Of a stretch of DNA of 64,000 bases, positions 36,452 to 46,754 are shown in pieces (the first letter of the stretch is position 1; every line of letters begins with the position of its first letter). The stretch covers positions 291,618 to 355,617 of the forward strand of contig CAJNDS010002574.1 in NCBI GenBank assembly GCA_905221605.1, read 5' to 3'. This stretch comes from Symbiodinium natans (Eukaryota > Sar > Dinophyceae > Suessiales > Symbiodiniaceae). The translations under genes were made by a program, and so were the position numbers. The notes under the pieces are model-generated. The model saw only the letters and a program-made list of their open reading frames with translations, made no database searches and was not told where the DNA came from.

Positions 36452-37922
36452 CGCAATATGTCGTTCGAACTTGGTTTTGCTCAGGCGCCTACTTCAAGCA
36501 GTGCACTCGCGAAGAGGCTCTGGCAGCCTTGCGCCCAGCCATTTTGCATGTGAGACAATAGGACCGCTACATAGCACTGCTGTAGCGTCCTTGCAGACTA
36601 CCCTGAGGCTAAGAAGACGCGTCGCGGTAGCACGATGCAGCCTGGCAGTCTATGAAGCTGGCAGTCTATGAAGCCTTCGGAAGATTTCGGAAGGAAGTCT
36701 TGTCGTTGTCCGCTGCCCTTGCGGCGCTGCGTGGTGCAGCTTCCCGAGTGGCCTGTGTCGCAGGTACCTCATCCCAGATCCAGATGCTCCTTGGTGGCAG
36801 CACCGTTCCGACATGTTCACACACAGGGTGATGGTGAAGCTTCGTTACCTTCCCTTCTCTTCTGTGAGGCCAAGAAGGCTTTTCGCATGATGAAGGCCAG
36901 TCGATTCGAGAGCTTGGGGGTCTGGAACTGCAGCTGCAACATGTGTGGGTTAGGGTTTAGGGTTTAGGGTTTAGGGTTTAGGGTTTAGGGTTTAGGGTTT
37001 AGGGTTTAGGGGTGGATGTTGCGCTGCGCAGCGCGCGTGGATGCGGAAGGCTGTGAAGGATGAGGGCATGCCGACCTACAAGAACCCGCCCCTCGCACGC
37101 AGTGAGCCCTCACCGGCCCGAACCCGACCTCAACCCAATTCCCAACCCCGCAAGAAGCGGGAACGCGCGGGGACTCGCGGGGGATTCGCCGGGGTCTCAG
37201 GTTCGTCCACGGCAACCTGTTCCTGATCCTCACGATCGAGCCGGACACCTAAGTTAATTAGATATAATTCGATTGCAGTTGGTTCAGGTCAGCTCTGAAG
37301 CGCTGCTCTCTGTGGCACCTTTGCTTGTGACCCGTGTGGTCGGCTCAGCTCTCTGCCTTCTGTGTGCAGGTTTCCGGACTCGCTGTCTCCAGAGAACCAG
37401 ACCGCCGCCAGCTGAGTCATAGTTTGGGTTTGGGGGTCAATGAACTCTTGTAAGCTTTCAGGGTTTAGGTTGAGGAGAATGGTGTGATTGACCTTCTGCA
37501 TAATTTGTTACGGAAGGGAATTGTAGGTTATCGTGTTTGCATAGCATTGCTGAGCCGCTGCGTTGCAGCCACGAGATCTGGAGCTCACTGTCAGAGCCTG
37601 CTAGGCCATGGCAAAGCTGCTGCCGCCGCCGCGGCCTCAGTCGAGACTTTGGGGAAAGCACAGAGGTCCTACGACATCTCCACAAGGAAACGACTGAGCA
37701 TCACAAGTTTTCTGTTGCCGGTCTTTCAGATATGCCAGGCCGCTGAATGTGCCAAAGTGGTCAGAGGAGCATTCTCGGGGTCCTCGTCGGTTTGCGCTGC
37801 GTGCAACAAAGATACAGCAAACGCACTCCCGCTGCCAGGACGACAAGGATGTCGAGATTCACACTGTGACCGACATCGACCCAGTGCAGTCTTTCAACTC
37901 CAACAAGGCTTTCTCATCCTAG
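36452..37922 (+). CDS. Gene X, copy A: unidentified split gene
   Basis: Several conserved open stretches in order: QYVVRTWFCSGAYFKQCTRE (36452-36549, GT donor), AVYEAFGRFRKEVLSLSAAL (36661-36763), YLIPDPDAPWWQHRSDMFTH (about 36764-36825), WMRKAVKDEGMPTYKNPPLA (about 37036), FVHGNLFLILTIEPD (about 37200), and a last exon 37839-37922 coding DDKDVEIHTVTDID and ending NSNKAFSS before TAG. The last exon has a clean AG-G acceptor. All have counterparts in copy B, where indels fall between them. I recognise no family and could not fix every join; two of the listed stretches abut in ways that need an unseen intron. The TTTAGGG array at 36949 lies in one of its introns. Confidence 0.45.
36949..37012. 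repeat. Interstitial telomere repeat (TTTAGGG)9
   Basis: Nine near-perfect TTTAGGG units on the + strand within gene X copy A. TTTAGGG is the telomere repeat reported for dinoflagellates and plants. The copy B equivalent at 45841-45898 is shorter and partly changed to TTGAGGG. Confidence 0.95.
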
Positions 37923-38359
37923 GGCCCATCTCGCAGGGTTTTTGCATTGCTCAGAGGCAAGGTGGGACTTGTTACGATGGTCGACCAGTTCTTAAGGCCC
38001 CTACATCAGCGTTTCGGGTCTAGGGTTTTTGGAGAGGTTCGGGGTTTGCAGGCGGTTTAGGGCTCAGGGGCCTTGGGGCGTCGGATCTAGGGTTTAACGG
38101 TTGGGTGCGTTTGGGTTCAAAGTTGTCTTAGGAAGGGGCGGGCCTAACGTCTCGCCACTCCTGACAGCCAAAGCGCTGGTACGGCTGAGGTCTTGTGGCC
38201 GGGGCAGAAGCCAGCGATCCGTTGTTGTGTAATTACTTGTCAAGCTTAGCTATTATTAATCATTACACGCGGCCGCACATTTGAAAAGCCAGCCGTCCTC
38301 GTGGGCATAGGTGTGTCACCTTTCCGGGGGCAGAAGCCACTAGTTTTTGCGAAATCGCC

Positions 38360-40682
38360 ATGGAGAGCGTGCCTCTGGTGGAGTTTGCATCGTCGCTGCA
38401 CAGACACGGCACGCCTTCTCCAAGCATTTCAGGTGACTTGATGTTGTTCAAGGTTGTGGGCTTGCAGACACTCAATGCCTTTGCAGGAACCATACCAGTT
38501 CGCCTGTTGTTCAGTGCCTGCAATGGCTACCGAGTTTAGCGATCGTGATTGTACGTTGATTGTTTAGATGTTTCTGGATTGTTTCTGGTATCTGACGGTG
38601 CGTTAGGCTGAGATGGAGAAGCTTCAGTTGCGTCATGAGTGAAGCACCTCGGGACCTAGCAAGCCCTGCGGACATAGAAATGCTTCAACTCGGCAAAGTG
38701 AGTGACTAAGCGTGCCTCAAGCTTAGTGCACTTAGGAACGCCCTTTGTGATGTACACCGTACCCGCCGAAGCCTTCTTGGAGATGACAGAAGTCAAGATG
38801 CACGAGGAGCTGGCAGACGCCGGTGTGCTCACAGAGTTTGATGAGAGCCTGGGAAAGGCAATGTTCGTGTCGCACCAATGGCTGAGTGACACGCATCCTG
38901 ATCCAGACTTCCAACAGCTACAAGTTCTGCAGGATGCGCTGAAGAACATCGTTGCCGGCACCAGTAGAATTTCTCTGGCCATTTTCGTGGAGATTCTCAA
39001 TGCTCGCGTAAGATGCCCTTCTGGCGACGACTTTGCTTCTGGCCATCTTCACATTTGGTATGACTACTTCAGCATCCCACAGCGCAGCTGTCACAAGGCA
39101 TCTCAGGAGCGCGGCAGTGCCATTCAAAGCATCCCAGCGTATGTGGCAAGGTGCGAGTTCTTTGTTGTACTGTGCCCGGCTTTGACGCACCAAGACAAGC
39201 AGGGGACTCTGGGCCACGCAACTTGGGGCGAAAGGGGGTAGCTGAGTTGCATTGGCGTGCTTCGTGTTGGAGGATACACTTGTTTCACACCTAGGTCCTA
39301 GGTGTTGCCGGTTCCTTAATTACCCCGCAGCCCAGTCCAGGTGGTGTCGCACAGAGAGGGTTGCATGTGAACTCTCGACCCTCAGCGCTGGCTACCTAAT
39401 TGTTGTTGAGAGCGCCACCCACCAGACGCTGGAATGGACAGGGCTCAGGATAAGGGAGGCGCCTGGTGAAGGAGAGTTTACAGTTGATGGTGACAGAGTA
39501 TGGATCGGTCGTATGGTTATTCAGATGGTTTGGTCCAAGCTTTTCTACTACCTCAAGCGCCGAGAGTTTCACAACTACCGATACCTTCTGAACGCCCAAG
39601 CGCCACAATATTTCCGTGGTCTTGACGTGGAACCACTTGACGGCCTTGTTCCGGGATTCCACACTGAGACCGACCCGAGTGTTGACTGCAAGGGCTTCAT
39701 GTTGGAACGTTTCCTGCATCAGAACGGCTTCAGGAGCTTGGAAACCCGAACCTGTCACCCAGCCCCCTCACTTGCGAAAGTCACGACCCTTTACCCCTCG
39801 ATTTGTGCTCCAGCTGTCAGGAGCATCTCCGAGCGGGACGATGCAGGGTGGCCGCCAATTTGCTTTGCTGCGATGAGCAACAACCTCGTGGTCCTGCAAG
39901 GGCTTCTTGACCGAAAGGTGGATATCAACCAGGCTACGACCAAGCCCAAGGCAGAGTTCAACCTTCCTGCCAAGTTGACGGCCCTGGCAATAGCTTCCAT
40001 CAACCGCAGCAACGAAGCAGTCGAGCTGCTTCTGCGTGCCAGAGCCCATGTGAACTACAAGGATGGCCACGGGGGCAATGCCCTCCATACGGCGACTGCC
40101 GGGGACAATCCACGTGGAGTACGTCTGCTCTGCGATGCTCGTGCCAACATGAACCAAGAATGCGTGCCGGGGCTGAGCCCTTTCATGCTCTCGTGTGCAT
40201 GCGGAAGCGGGCGCGCAATGAAGGAGCTGCTCTCCCTAAATCCAGGCTTGAGTTTGCGACACTGCCTGCACATCGCGCTCATGTTCGCCCCGGGCAGTGC
40301 TCCCGACGTGGTTTCCATTCTGCTCGAGGCTCGGGCGAATGTGAATGAACAGTTCCGAGTACACATCAGGGACCCAGGATGGTGGTTTCTGATGAATCTC
40401 ATGGGTGTGAAGCATCGGGTAAGCCCTTCCAGACTGACTCTGCTGGCATATCATCATTACGATGCGACGCCGTTGATGTTCAGCATTCTGAGTGGTTGTC
40501 TGGATTCCGTGTCCTCCCTGCTCTCAGCCAGAGCCCGGGTAGACATCCGCAACTACCGCAAGAAAACAGCATCCGAACTGGCGCGCCAGATGCTCGCGCC
40601 ATCGTGGTTGATAGAGGTCTGTTCTATGAACGGCCAGGAAGACGCCGAGACCCTTGCTGAGAGCGACACATTCTCTATTTGA
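38360..40682 (+). CDS. FVSHQW-domain ankyrin-repeat protein, copy A
   Basis: Four exons: 38360-38432 (MESVPLVEFASSLHRHG...), 38736-39198, 39341-39733 and 39821-40682, together 1791 bases = 596 residues. Donors are GT, GC and GA in turn and all acceptors are AG-G. The N-terminal domain holds FVSHQWLSDTHPDPD (from residue 68), WYDYFSIPQ (from 132), a FFVVLCP strand, and WCRTE (about 180) formed only after splicing. This layout recurs in many Symbiodinium ankyrin proteins and resembles TIR-like or NTPase-like sensor domains in outline; its activity is unknown to me. Residues about 311-570 carry around six ankyrin repeats for protein binding. The start ATG is chosen because phase joins it to exon 2 and it is conserved in copy B; an ATG at 38680 would lie in intron 1 and is out of frame. 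The protein is probably cytosolic. Confidence 0.85.
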
Positions 40683-41210
40683 GAGTCTGGGCCGACGCCG
40701 AAGGCTTATCCAAGTCTCAACAAATGCAGGGTCAATGTTCTTCATTCTCTGTTTGAGAGGCCGTGGCCGACGCCAAAGGCGCGTCCACGATGTTAGGTTT
40801 GCTGGGTTTGAATGTGTGCTAAAGCTCTTTGCTCACAATTTGAATTGGGTGAGATTGCAAAATTCTGGCTTGTTTGATTGCGGTGTGATGTATGTCGAAG
40901 ACTCCGCAGAAGAATCTTTATTTGAGAGGTCAAGGCGAGTCCAAGTCTTCCGATGTTAGTTTTGCTGGGTTTTGAATCAGTGTTAACAGCTTTCTGCTCA
41001 CAACTTGAATGGTAGGTTATTGGCCGGGCGTAGAAATTGTAAATTCTTGCTCGTTTGATTGCGGTGGGACATATGTCGAAGACTCCGCAGCCAAAATGCC
41101 GGGTCAATGTTCTTCATTCCATTTGAGAGGTCTTGGCCGACGCCGAAGGCGTGTCCAAGTCTCACGACGTTAGTTTTGCTGGGTTTGGAATGTGGTGTAA
41201 AGCTGTCTGA
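40665..41210. repeat. ~210-bp minisatellite starting at the ankyrin stop codon
   Basis: About three imperfect units, each with TTTGAGAGG, a hairpin core (GACGCCGAAGGCGT), GTTAGTTTTGCTGGGTTT, TTGCTCACAATTTGAATGG and GACTCCGCAG. The first unit begins inside the CDS: its TTTGAGAG includes the stop codon TGA. Confidence 0.8.
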
Positions 41211-41624
41211 TCGCTGGCCGCTGGGATCAGGATCAGGTACGCAAGAATCCCCCTTGCTGCCTTTGACAGTCGCGAAATGCCGAGTCTTAGCTTGCTTGTG
41301 TGACACCCACCTGGAAATTATGAAATTCAAGAGCTACGCAAATCTAAAGTAAAAACACAGAAAATCATCTGCACCACTGCATTGTTGTAAGCAATATGCG
41401 ATCACGCAGTTCCGCATGTTGCATCATCTAAGGCTGCTGAACACGTTTCTCTGGGTTTCTTTCAGTGATGGGAGCCTCTTGAACTTCTTGATGCAGGTCA
41501 ACATGCAAGCGGGCGGCGAGGCCTACGACGATGATGAGGAAGCTTGCCATGCACGAGAAAGAAGCGACTAAGCACGAGGCACCCGTTCCCAGGAACAGCC
41601 AGCCCGGAGGATAGGAGAGATCAA

Positions 41625-41662
41625 GCGGGGGGGGGCGGTGGCGGGGGGGGGGGGGAGGGGGG
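41625..41662 (+). repeat. Poly-G tract
   Basis: Runs of 9, 14 and 6 G with few interruptions. Copy B carries a shorter version at about 50309-50331. Length difference marks this as a fast-changing site. Confidence 0.9.
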
Positions 41663-42529
41663 TTGCGAGGTTTCGGGCGCCTGGTAGTTTAGCCATATAA
41701 GTCGTGGGGCCGTGGGGTGCCAGGAGGACGGTCCTCGCGGCGGTCCTGGCGGACCCGGTGTACAGTGTCATCAGCAGTGAGGCCAGATCGCATCTATTTT
41801 TTTAACTGCATTGTACTGGGCCGAAGCAGAGAGAGAGAGAGAGAGAGAGATCTGTAAAGGATACATACGTATATGTATATTTTGAACTTACTAAGACCTA
41901 GCGAACACTGCAAAACCTGACCAAGAATTCAGCAAAAGAACTAGAACCGAAAGTGGAATCCCGTGAAACCTTATCGCTGGTCCGAGAATAGCTAGGACAC
42001 CAATGCGATTCGATTGTACAAGCTGTCCCCGCTTCACTGCGTGCTAGTTTCGCTGTGCAGAAACTGTCGCACATGAGTTTCTCCCCACATGTCAAAGGTT
42101 GCAGCAAGCGTGGGTGTTCGAGGTGGTTTCATGCGACTTGCTATGAAATCACAACTCGTGCCCGCGCCTGCCCTCTGAAGTCGAGCGGTTTGTAAACCAA
42201 AAAAAAGACCTGAACGCAAGCTCTGCCTGAAGCCGAGAATGCAAAGTGGCAGGCTGGCCTGGGCGCAAGGGCGCCTGACCTTTCCAAATACCTACCCGAA
42301 TGCGTTTCACGTAGCACGGAGCAAAAAGCCATTGACGGAGTGCATGATGTGCATGGTCTCCTTGAAGTGAGGCTTTGAGCCGTGGCTTGATGTGCCATAG
42401 GCATCCAAAGCAAAGAGTTTTTAAGCAACGGCCTGTTATGCTACGGTTCGAGCTACCAGGCTTTCCGTTTGCTTAGTAGTAACGAGTTTCGGGGGGAAGC
42501 TTTCGTGTGGGATGCAGGTCAGGTGTATC

Positions 42530-42735
42530 CTGGCACACAGGCACACAGGCACACAGGCACACAGGCACACAGGCATGCAGGCACGCAGGCACGCAGGCAC
42601 GCAGGCACGCAGGCACGCAGGCACACACACGCACACACACGCACACACACGCACACCCCCCGCACGCCCGCGCACGCCCGCGCACGCCCGCGCACGCCCG
42701 CGCACGCCCGCGCACGCCCGCGCACGCCCACACAC
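42530..42735. repeat. CA-rich minisatellite (GGCACACA, GCACGCAG, GCACGCCC units)
   Basis: Three successive decamer-type arrays (CACAGGCACA, CACGCAGGCA, CGCACGCCCG). It follows the GTGTGGGATGCAGGTCAGG block, as the larger array at 51186 does in copy B. Confidence 0.9.
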
Positions 42736-43060
42736 GTGTGCTTACGGTACTACTTGTAGAAGCCGTGACAAACGACAAGAAGCACAAGGCAGCCAACCGA
42801 GGTCGCGGACGCTTCCTCTCAGCATGCTCTGCCACACAGCACACTTAGGAACGAATGGTGGGCTGCCTGGCGGAACAAAGCCACCAAAAGTGAAAGTAGG
42901 GCAAGCATGACTAGGTGCCCCCACGAAAGGCTATTTTGGGTTAGCGGGGGTGCAGACCACCCAATAGCGACGAACTGAGGCCCCAGGGCCTCGAGGCATG
43001 CAAAGTAAAGCTGCGCGCCAATGATGGTGGGCGAACAGCAACTCTGTTCTTTGGATGCAC

Positions 43061-45136
43061 GCCGTTCCCGTCCAGTCGGCTCAATTCAGTGCTGGGACAG
43101 TAGTACAGTTTGGGTAGCAGTAGCCGTTAACAGCTGATAGTCGCTTGGCTTCAACCAGCTTTGGGATGCATAGCCTCTGCGTCGCAGATTCTGCTGTCTA
43201 AAGCGGTCGGTTGATGCAGCTTGACGACGATCTCTCCAAACAAGACATTCTTCACTGTCCGCCGTACAGCGCAAGGCACCTTTTCCCTTTCCGCCGAGAT
43301 GTTCTTCGAGAGGAGGGAAGAGGAGGGAAGAGGAGGGAAGAGGAGGGAAGAGGAGGGAAGAGGAGGGAAGAGGAGGGAAGAGGAGGGAAGAGGAGGGAAA
43401 GGGAGGGAAGAGGAGGGAAGAGGAGGGAAGAGGAGGGAAGAGGAGGGAAGAGGAGGGAAGAGGAGGGAAGAGGAGGGAAGAGGAGGGAAGAGGAGGGAAG
43501 AGGAGAGAAGAGGAGGGAAGAGGAGGGAAGAGGAGGGAAGAGGAGGGAAGAGGAGGGAAGAGGAGGGAAGAGGAGGGAGGGAAGGAGGGAGGAGGGAAGG
43601 AGGGAGGGAGGGAAGGGAGGGAAGGGAAGAAGGAGGGAAGGGAAGAAAGGAAGGGAAGGAGGGAAAGGAAGAAGGAGGGAAGGGAGGGAAGTAAAGGAGG
43701 GAAGTAAAGGAGGGAAGTAAGGATGAGGGAAGGGAGAGGGAAGGAGGAGGGAAGGGAGAGGGAAGGGAGAGGGAAGGAGGGAGAGGGAAGGAGGGAGAGG
43801 GAAGGAGGGAGAGGGAAGGAGGGAGAGGGAAGGAGGGAGAGGAAAGGAGGGAGAGGGAAGGAGGGAGAGGGAAGGAGGGAGAGGGAAGGAGGGAGAGGGA
43901 AGGAGGGAGAGGGAAGGAGGGAGAGGGAAGGAGGGAGAGGGAAGGAGGGAGAGGGAAGGAGGGAGAGGGAAGGAGGGAGAGGGAAGGAGGGAGAGGGAAG
44001 GAGGGAGAGGGAAGGAAGAAGGGAGAGGGAAGGGGGGAGAAGGAGAGGGGGGGGAGAGGGGAGGGAAGGGGGGAGAGGGAAGGGGGGGAGGGGAAGGGGG
44101 GCGAGGGAAGGGGGGGAGGGGGAGAGGGAGGGGGGAGAGGGAAGGGGGGGGAGAGGAGGGGGGAGAGGGAAGGGGGGAGAGGGAAGGGGGGAGGGGAAGG
44201 GGGGAGAGGAAGAAGGGAGAGGGAAGAAGGGAGAGGAAGAAGGGAGAGGTCAGAAGGAGAGGGAAAAGGAGAGGGAAGAAGGGAGAGGGAAGGGAGGGAC
44301 GGGGGAGAGGGAAGGGGAGGAGAGGGAAGGCGGAGAGGAAGGGCGAGGGCAGGGGGGAGAGGAAGGGGGGAGAGGGAAGGGGGGAGGGAAGGGGGAGGAG
44401 GGAAGGGGGGAGAGGGAAGGGGGGAGGGAAGGGGGGAGAGGGAAGGGGGGAGGGGAAGGGGGGGAGAGGGAAGGGGGGGGAGGGAGGGGAGAGGGAAGGG
44501 GGAGAGGGAAGGGGAGAGGGAAGGGGGGGGGGAGGAGAGGGAAGGGGGGTGAGAGGGAAAGGGAAGGGAGGGAAGGGAGAGGGAGGGAGAGGGAAGAAGG
44601 GAAGGGAGAGGGAAGGGAGAGGAAGGGAGAGGGGAAGGGAGAGGGAAGGGAGAGGGAAGGAGAGGGAGGGGGGAAGGGGGAGGGAAGGGAGAGGGAAGGG
44701 GGGGAAGGGGTAGGGAAGGGGAGAAGGGAGGGGGGAAGGGGGAGGGAAGGGGGAGGGAGGGAGGGGGAGGGAAGGAGGAGGGAGGGAAGGAGGAAGGGGA
44801 GGAAGGGAGGGGAAGGGAGGGAAGGGAGGGAAGGGAGGGAAGGGAGGGAAGGGAGAGGGAAGGGAGGGAAGGAGGGAAGGAGGGAAGGAGGGAAGGAGGG
44901 AAGGAGGAGGCCGGCAGGAGGGGAAAGGGGGACGGGGATGGAGCGGCATACCATGCACCAGCTACGTTCGGCATGGGAGTCGGTTGTTGCACGTAATGTA
45001 GATGTCTTTATAGAGGCGCTGTGCAAGATTTCGCTAATTCGTGCGCGCCCGAAGCCTGGCGCCTCCCAAGCCCCAGCCCCCACACCCCTATCACAGCAAC
45101 TCTGGATTTTGCGGACCGCGCTTGAGGCGACTTCCC
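43061..45136 (+). pseudogene. Degenerate copy of the DnaJ 5' end, body deleted
   Basis: 43061-43308 matches the DnaJ promoter-proximal segment 31071-31327 at roughly 80 percent and keeps the start ATGTTCTTCG (43299). Coding then gives way to a purine array (43309-44925) in the place of DnaJ intron 1. 44985-45040 matches the DnaJ intron part 31490-31545, and 45121-45136 matches the start of DnaJ exon 2 (TTGAGGCGACTTCC). Sequence then continues with what lies after the DnaJ stop codon (compare 36240). No J domain or later exon is present, so it cannot encode a chaperone. Confidence 0.75.
43309..44925. repeat. 1.6-kb pure purine array (AGGAGGGAAG, GGGAAGGAGGGAGA units)
   Basis: The + strand is almost entirely G and A for 1.6 kb. 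At 43311-43580 the unit is a decamer AGGAGGGAAG; from about 43770 to 44010 it is a 14-mer, then irregular G-rich variants. Serine/proline-rich ORFs of over 500 residues on the minus strand and Gly/Arg/Glu ORFs on the plus strand are artefacts. Confidence 0.97.
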
Positions 45137-45360
45137 GGCTCGTCGCAACAGCCGCAGGGAGTCGTCAGGGCCTCTAGCAGCCTCTAGCAGCCTCTAGCAG
45201 TCCATCGCTCCCCAGGAAAGGGCATCGATGTAGCGACCGCGCCTCAGGGGGAGACGGGCTTGGCTTGGTTGCCAGTTAGAACATTCGCGAAGCATTGCCG
45301 TCGAAGCCTGCCTATTGCGGCTTCATAGACTCCCGAAGCACAAGTCGCGGAGACATCTAG

Positions 45361-46754
45361 CTCGCAATATGTCGTTCGAACTTGGTTTTGCTCAGGCGCC
45401 TACTTCAAGCAGTGCACTCGCGAAGAGGCTCTGGCAGCCTTGCGCCCAGCCATTTTGCATGTGAGACAGTAGGACCGCTACATAGCACTGCTGTAGCGTC
45501 CTTGCAGACTACCCTGAGGCTAAGAAGACGCGTCGCGGTAGCACGATGCAGCCTGGCAGTCTATGAAGCTGGCAGTCTATGAAGCCTTCGGAAGATTTCG
45601 GAAGGAAGTCTTGTCGTTGTCCGCTGCCCTTGCGGCGCTGCGTGGTGCAGCTTCCCGAGTGGCCTGTGTCGCAGGTACCTCATCCCAGATCCAGATGCTC
45701 CTTGGTGGCAGCACCGATCCGACATGTTCACACACAGGGTGATGGTGAAGCTTCGTTACCTTCCCTTCTCTTCTGTGAGGCCAAGAAGGCTTTTCGCATG
45801 ATGAAGGCCAGTCGATTCGAACTGCAGCTGCAACATGTGTGGGTTTAGGGTTTAGGGTTTAGGGTTTAGGGTTGAGGGTTGAGGGTTGAGGCTTTAGGGG
45901 TGGATGTTGCGCTGCGCAGCGCGCGTGGATGCGGAAGGCTGTGAAGGATGAGGGCATGCCGACCTACAAGAACCCGCCCCTCGCATGCAGTGAGCCCTCA
46001 CCGGCCCGAACCCCGACCTCAACCCAATTCCCAACCCCGCAAGAAGCGGGAACGCGCGGGGACTCGCGGGGGACTCGCGGGGGATTCGCGGGTCTCAGGT
46101 TCGTCCACGGCAACCTCTTCCTGATCCTCACGATCGAGCCGGGGGCCTCAGATAGCTGGAAGTTGGTTCAGCTCAGCCATGCATTAAGCAGCTCTTGTTT
46201 TTGAAAGGGAGCTCACTCGAGTGGCCTCAGTTTTCTGCCTTGTGTGTGCAGGTTTCCGGACTCGCTGTCTCCAGAGAACCAGACCGCCGCAAGCTGAGTC
46301 CCGGGTTTAGTGAAGTTTGGGGTCAGGTTTCAGGGTTTAGGTTGAGGAGAATGGTGTGATCGGCCTTCTGCATTTGTTACGGAAGGGAGTTGTAGGTTAT
46401 CGTGTTTGCGTAGCATTGCTGAGCCGCTGCGTTGCAGCCGAGCGGCATAGTCGAGATCTGGAGCTGCTTGACTGTAGCCTGCTAGGCCAGGGCAAAGCTG
46501 CTGCCGCTGCCGCGGCCTCAGTCGAGACTTTGGGGAAAGCACAGAGGTCCCACAACATGTCCATTGAGAATGTCGAGTTTTCTTGAGTAGATCCCAGTGA
46601 TGTTGCCGCTCTTTCAGACATGCCAAAGTGGTCAGAGGAGCATTCTCGGGGTCCTCGTCGGTTTGTGCAGGACGACAAGGATGTCGAGATTCACACTGTG
46701 ACCGACATCGACCCAGTGCAGTCTTTCAACTCCAACAAGGCTTTCTCATCCTAG
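45361..46754 (+). CDS. Gene X, copy B: unidentified split gene
   Basis: Same order of conserved stretches as copy A, including VYEAFGRFRKEVLSLSAAL (about 45575), WMRKAVKDEGMPTYKNPPLA (about 45925), FVHGNLFLILTIEP (about 46090) and the last exon ending NSNKAFSS before TAG at 46752-46754. A deletion of about 40 bases before the last exon and one at 45820 relative to copy A fall outside the conserved stretches, which supports the exon assignment. Function unknown. Confidence 0.45.
45841..45898. repeat. Interstitial telomere-like repeat, copy B
   Basis: Five TTTAGGG units followed by three TTGAGGG and a decayed end, at the position of the nine-unit array in copy A. Confidence 0.9.

Larger units (their letters stand above)
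36240..42530. repeat. Segmental duplication, copy A (gene X + ankyrin gene)
   Basis: Direct repeat with 45140-51185, offset 8.66-8.91 kb. From about 36452 to 42530 the copies differ only at scattered bases and small indels. From 36240 to about 36450 similarity is clearly lower, so an older duplication encloses a younger or homogenised tract. The end reaches into a CA-rich minisatellite. Confidence 0.9.

Noticed and set aside
38680-38735. ATG at 38680 (47424 in copy B) as the ankyrin start
   Set aside because: In copy A it is out of frame because of a four-base duplication; the 38360 exon joins in phase in both copies and places that difference in an intron.
43151-44992. 613-residue Ser/Pro/Leu ORF on the minus strand and 484-residue Gly/Arg/Glu ORF on the plus strand
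   Set aside because: Pure consequence of a purine-only satellite, which has no stop codons in several frames.
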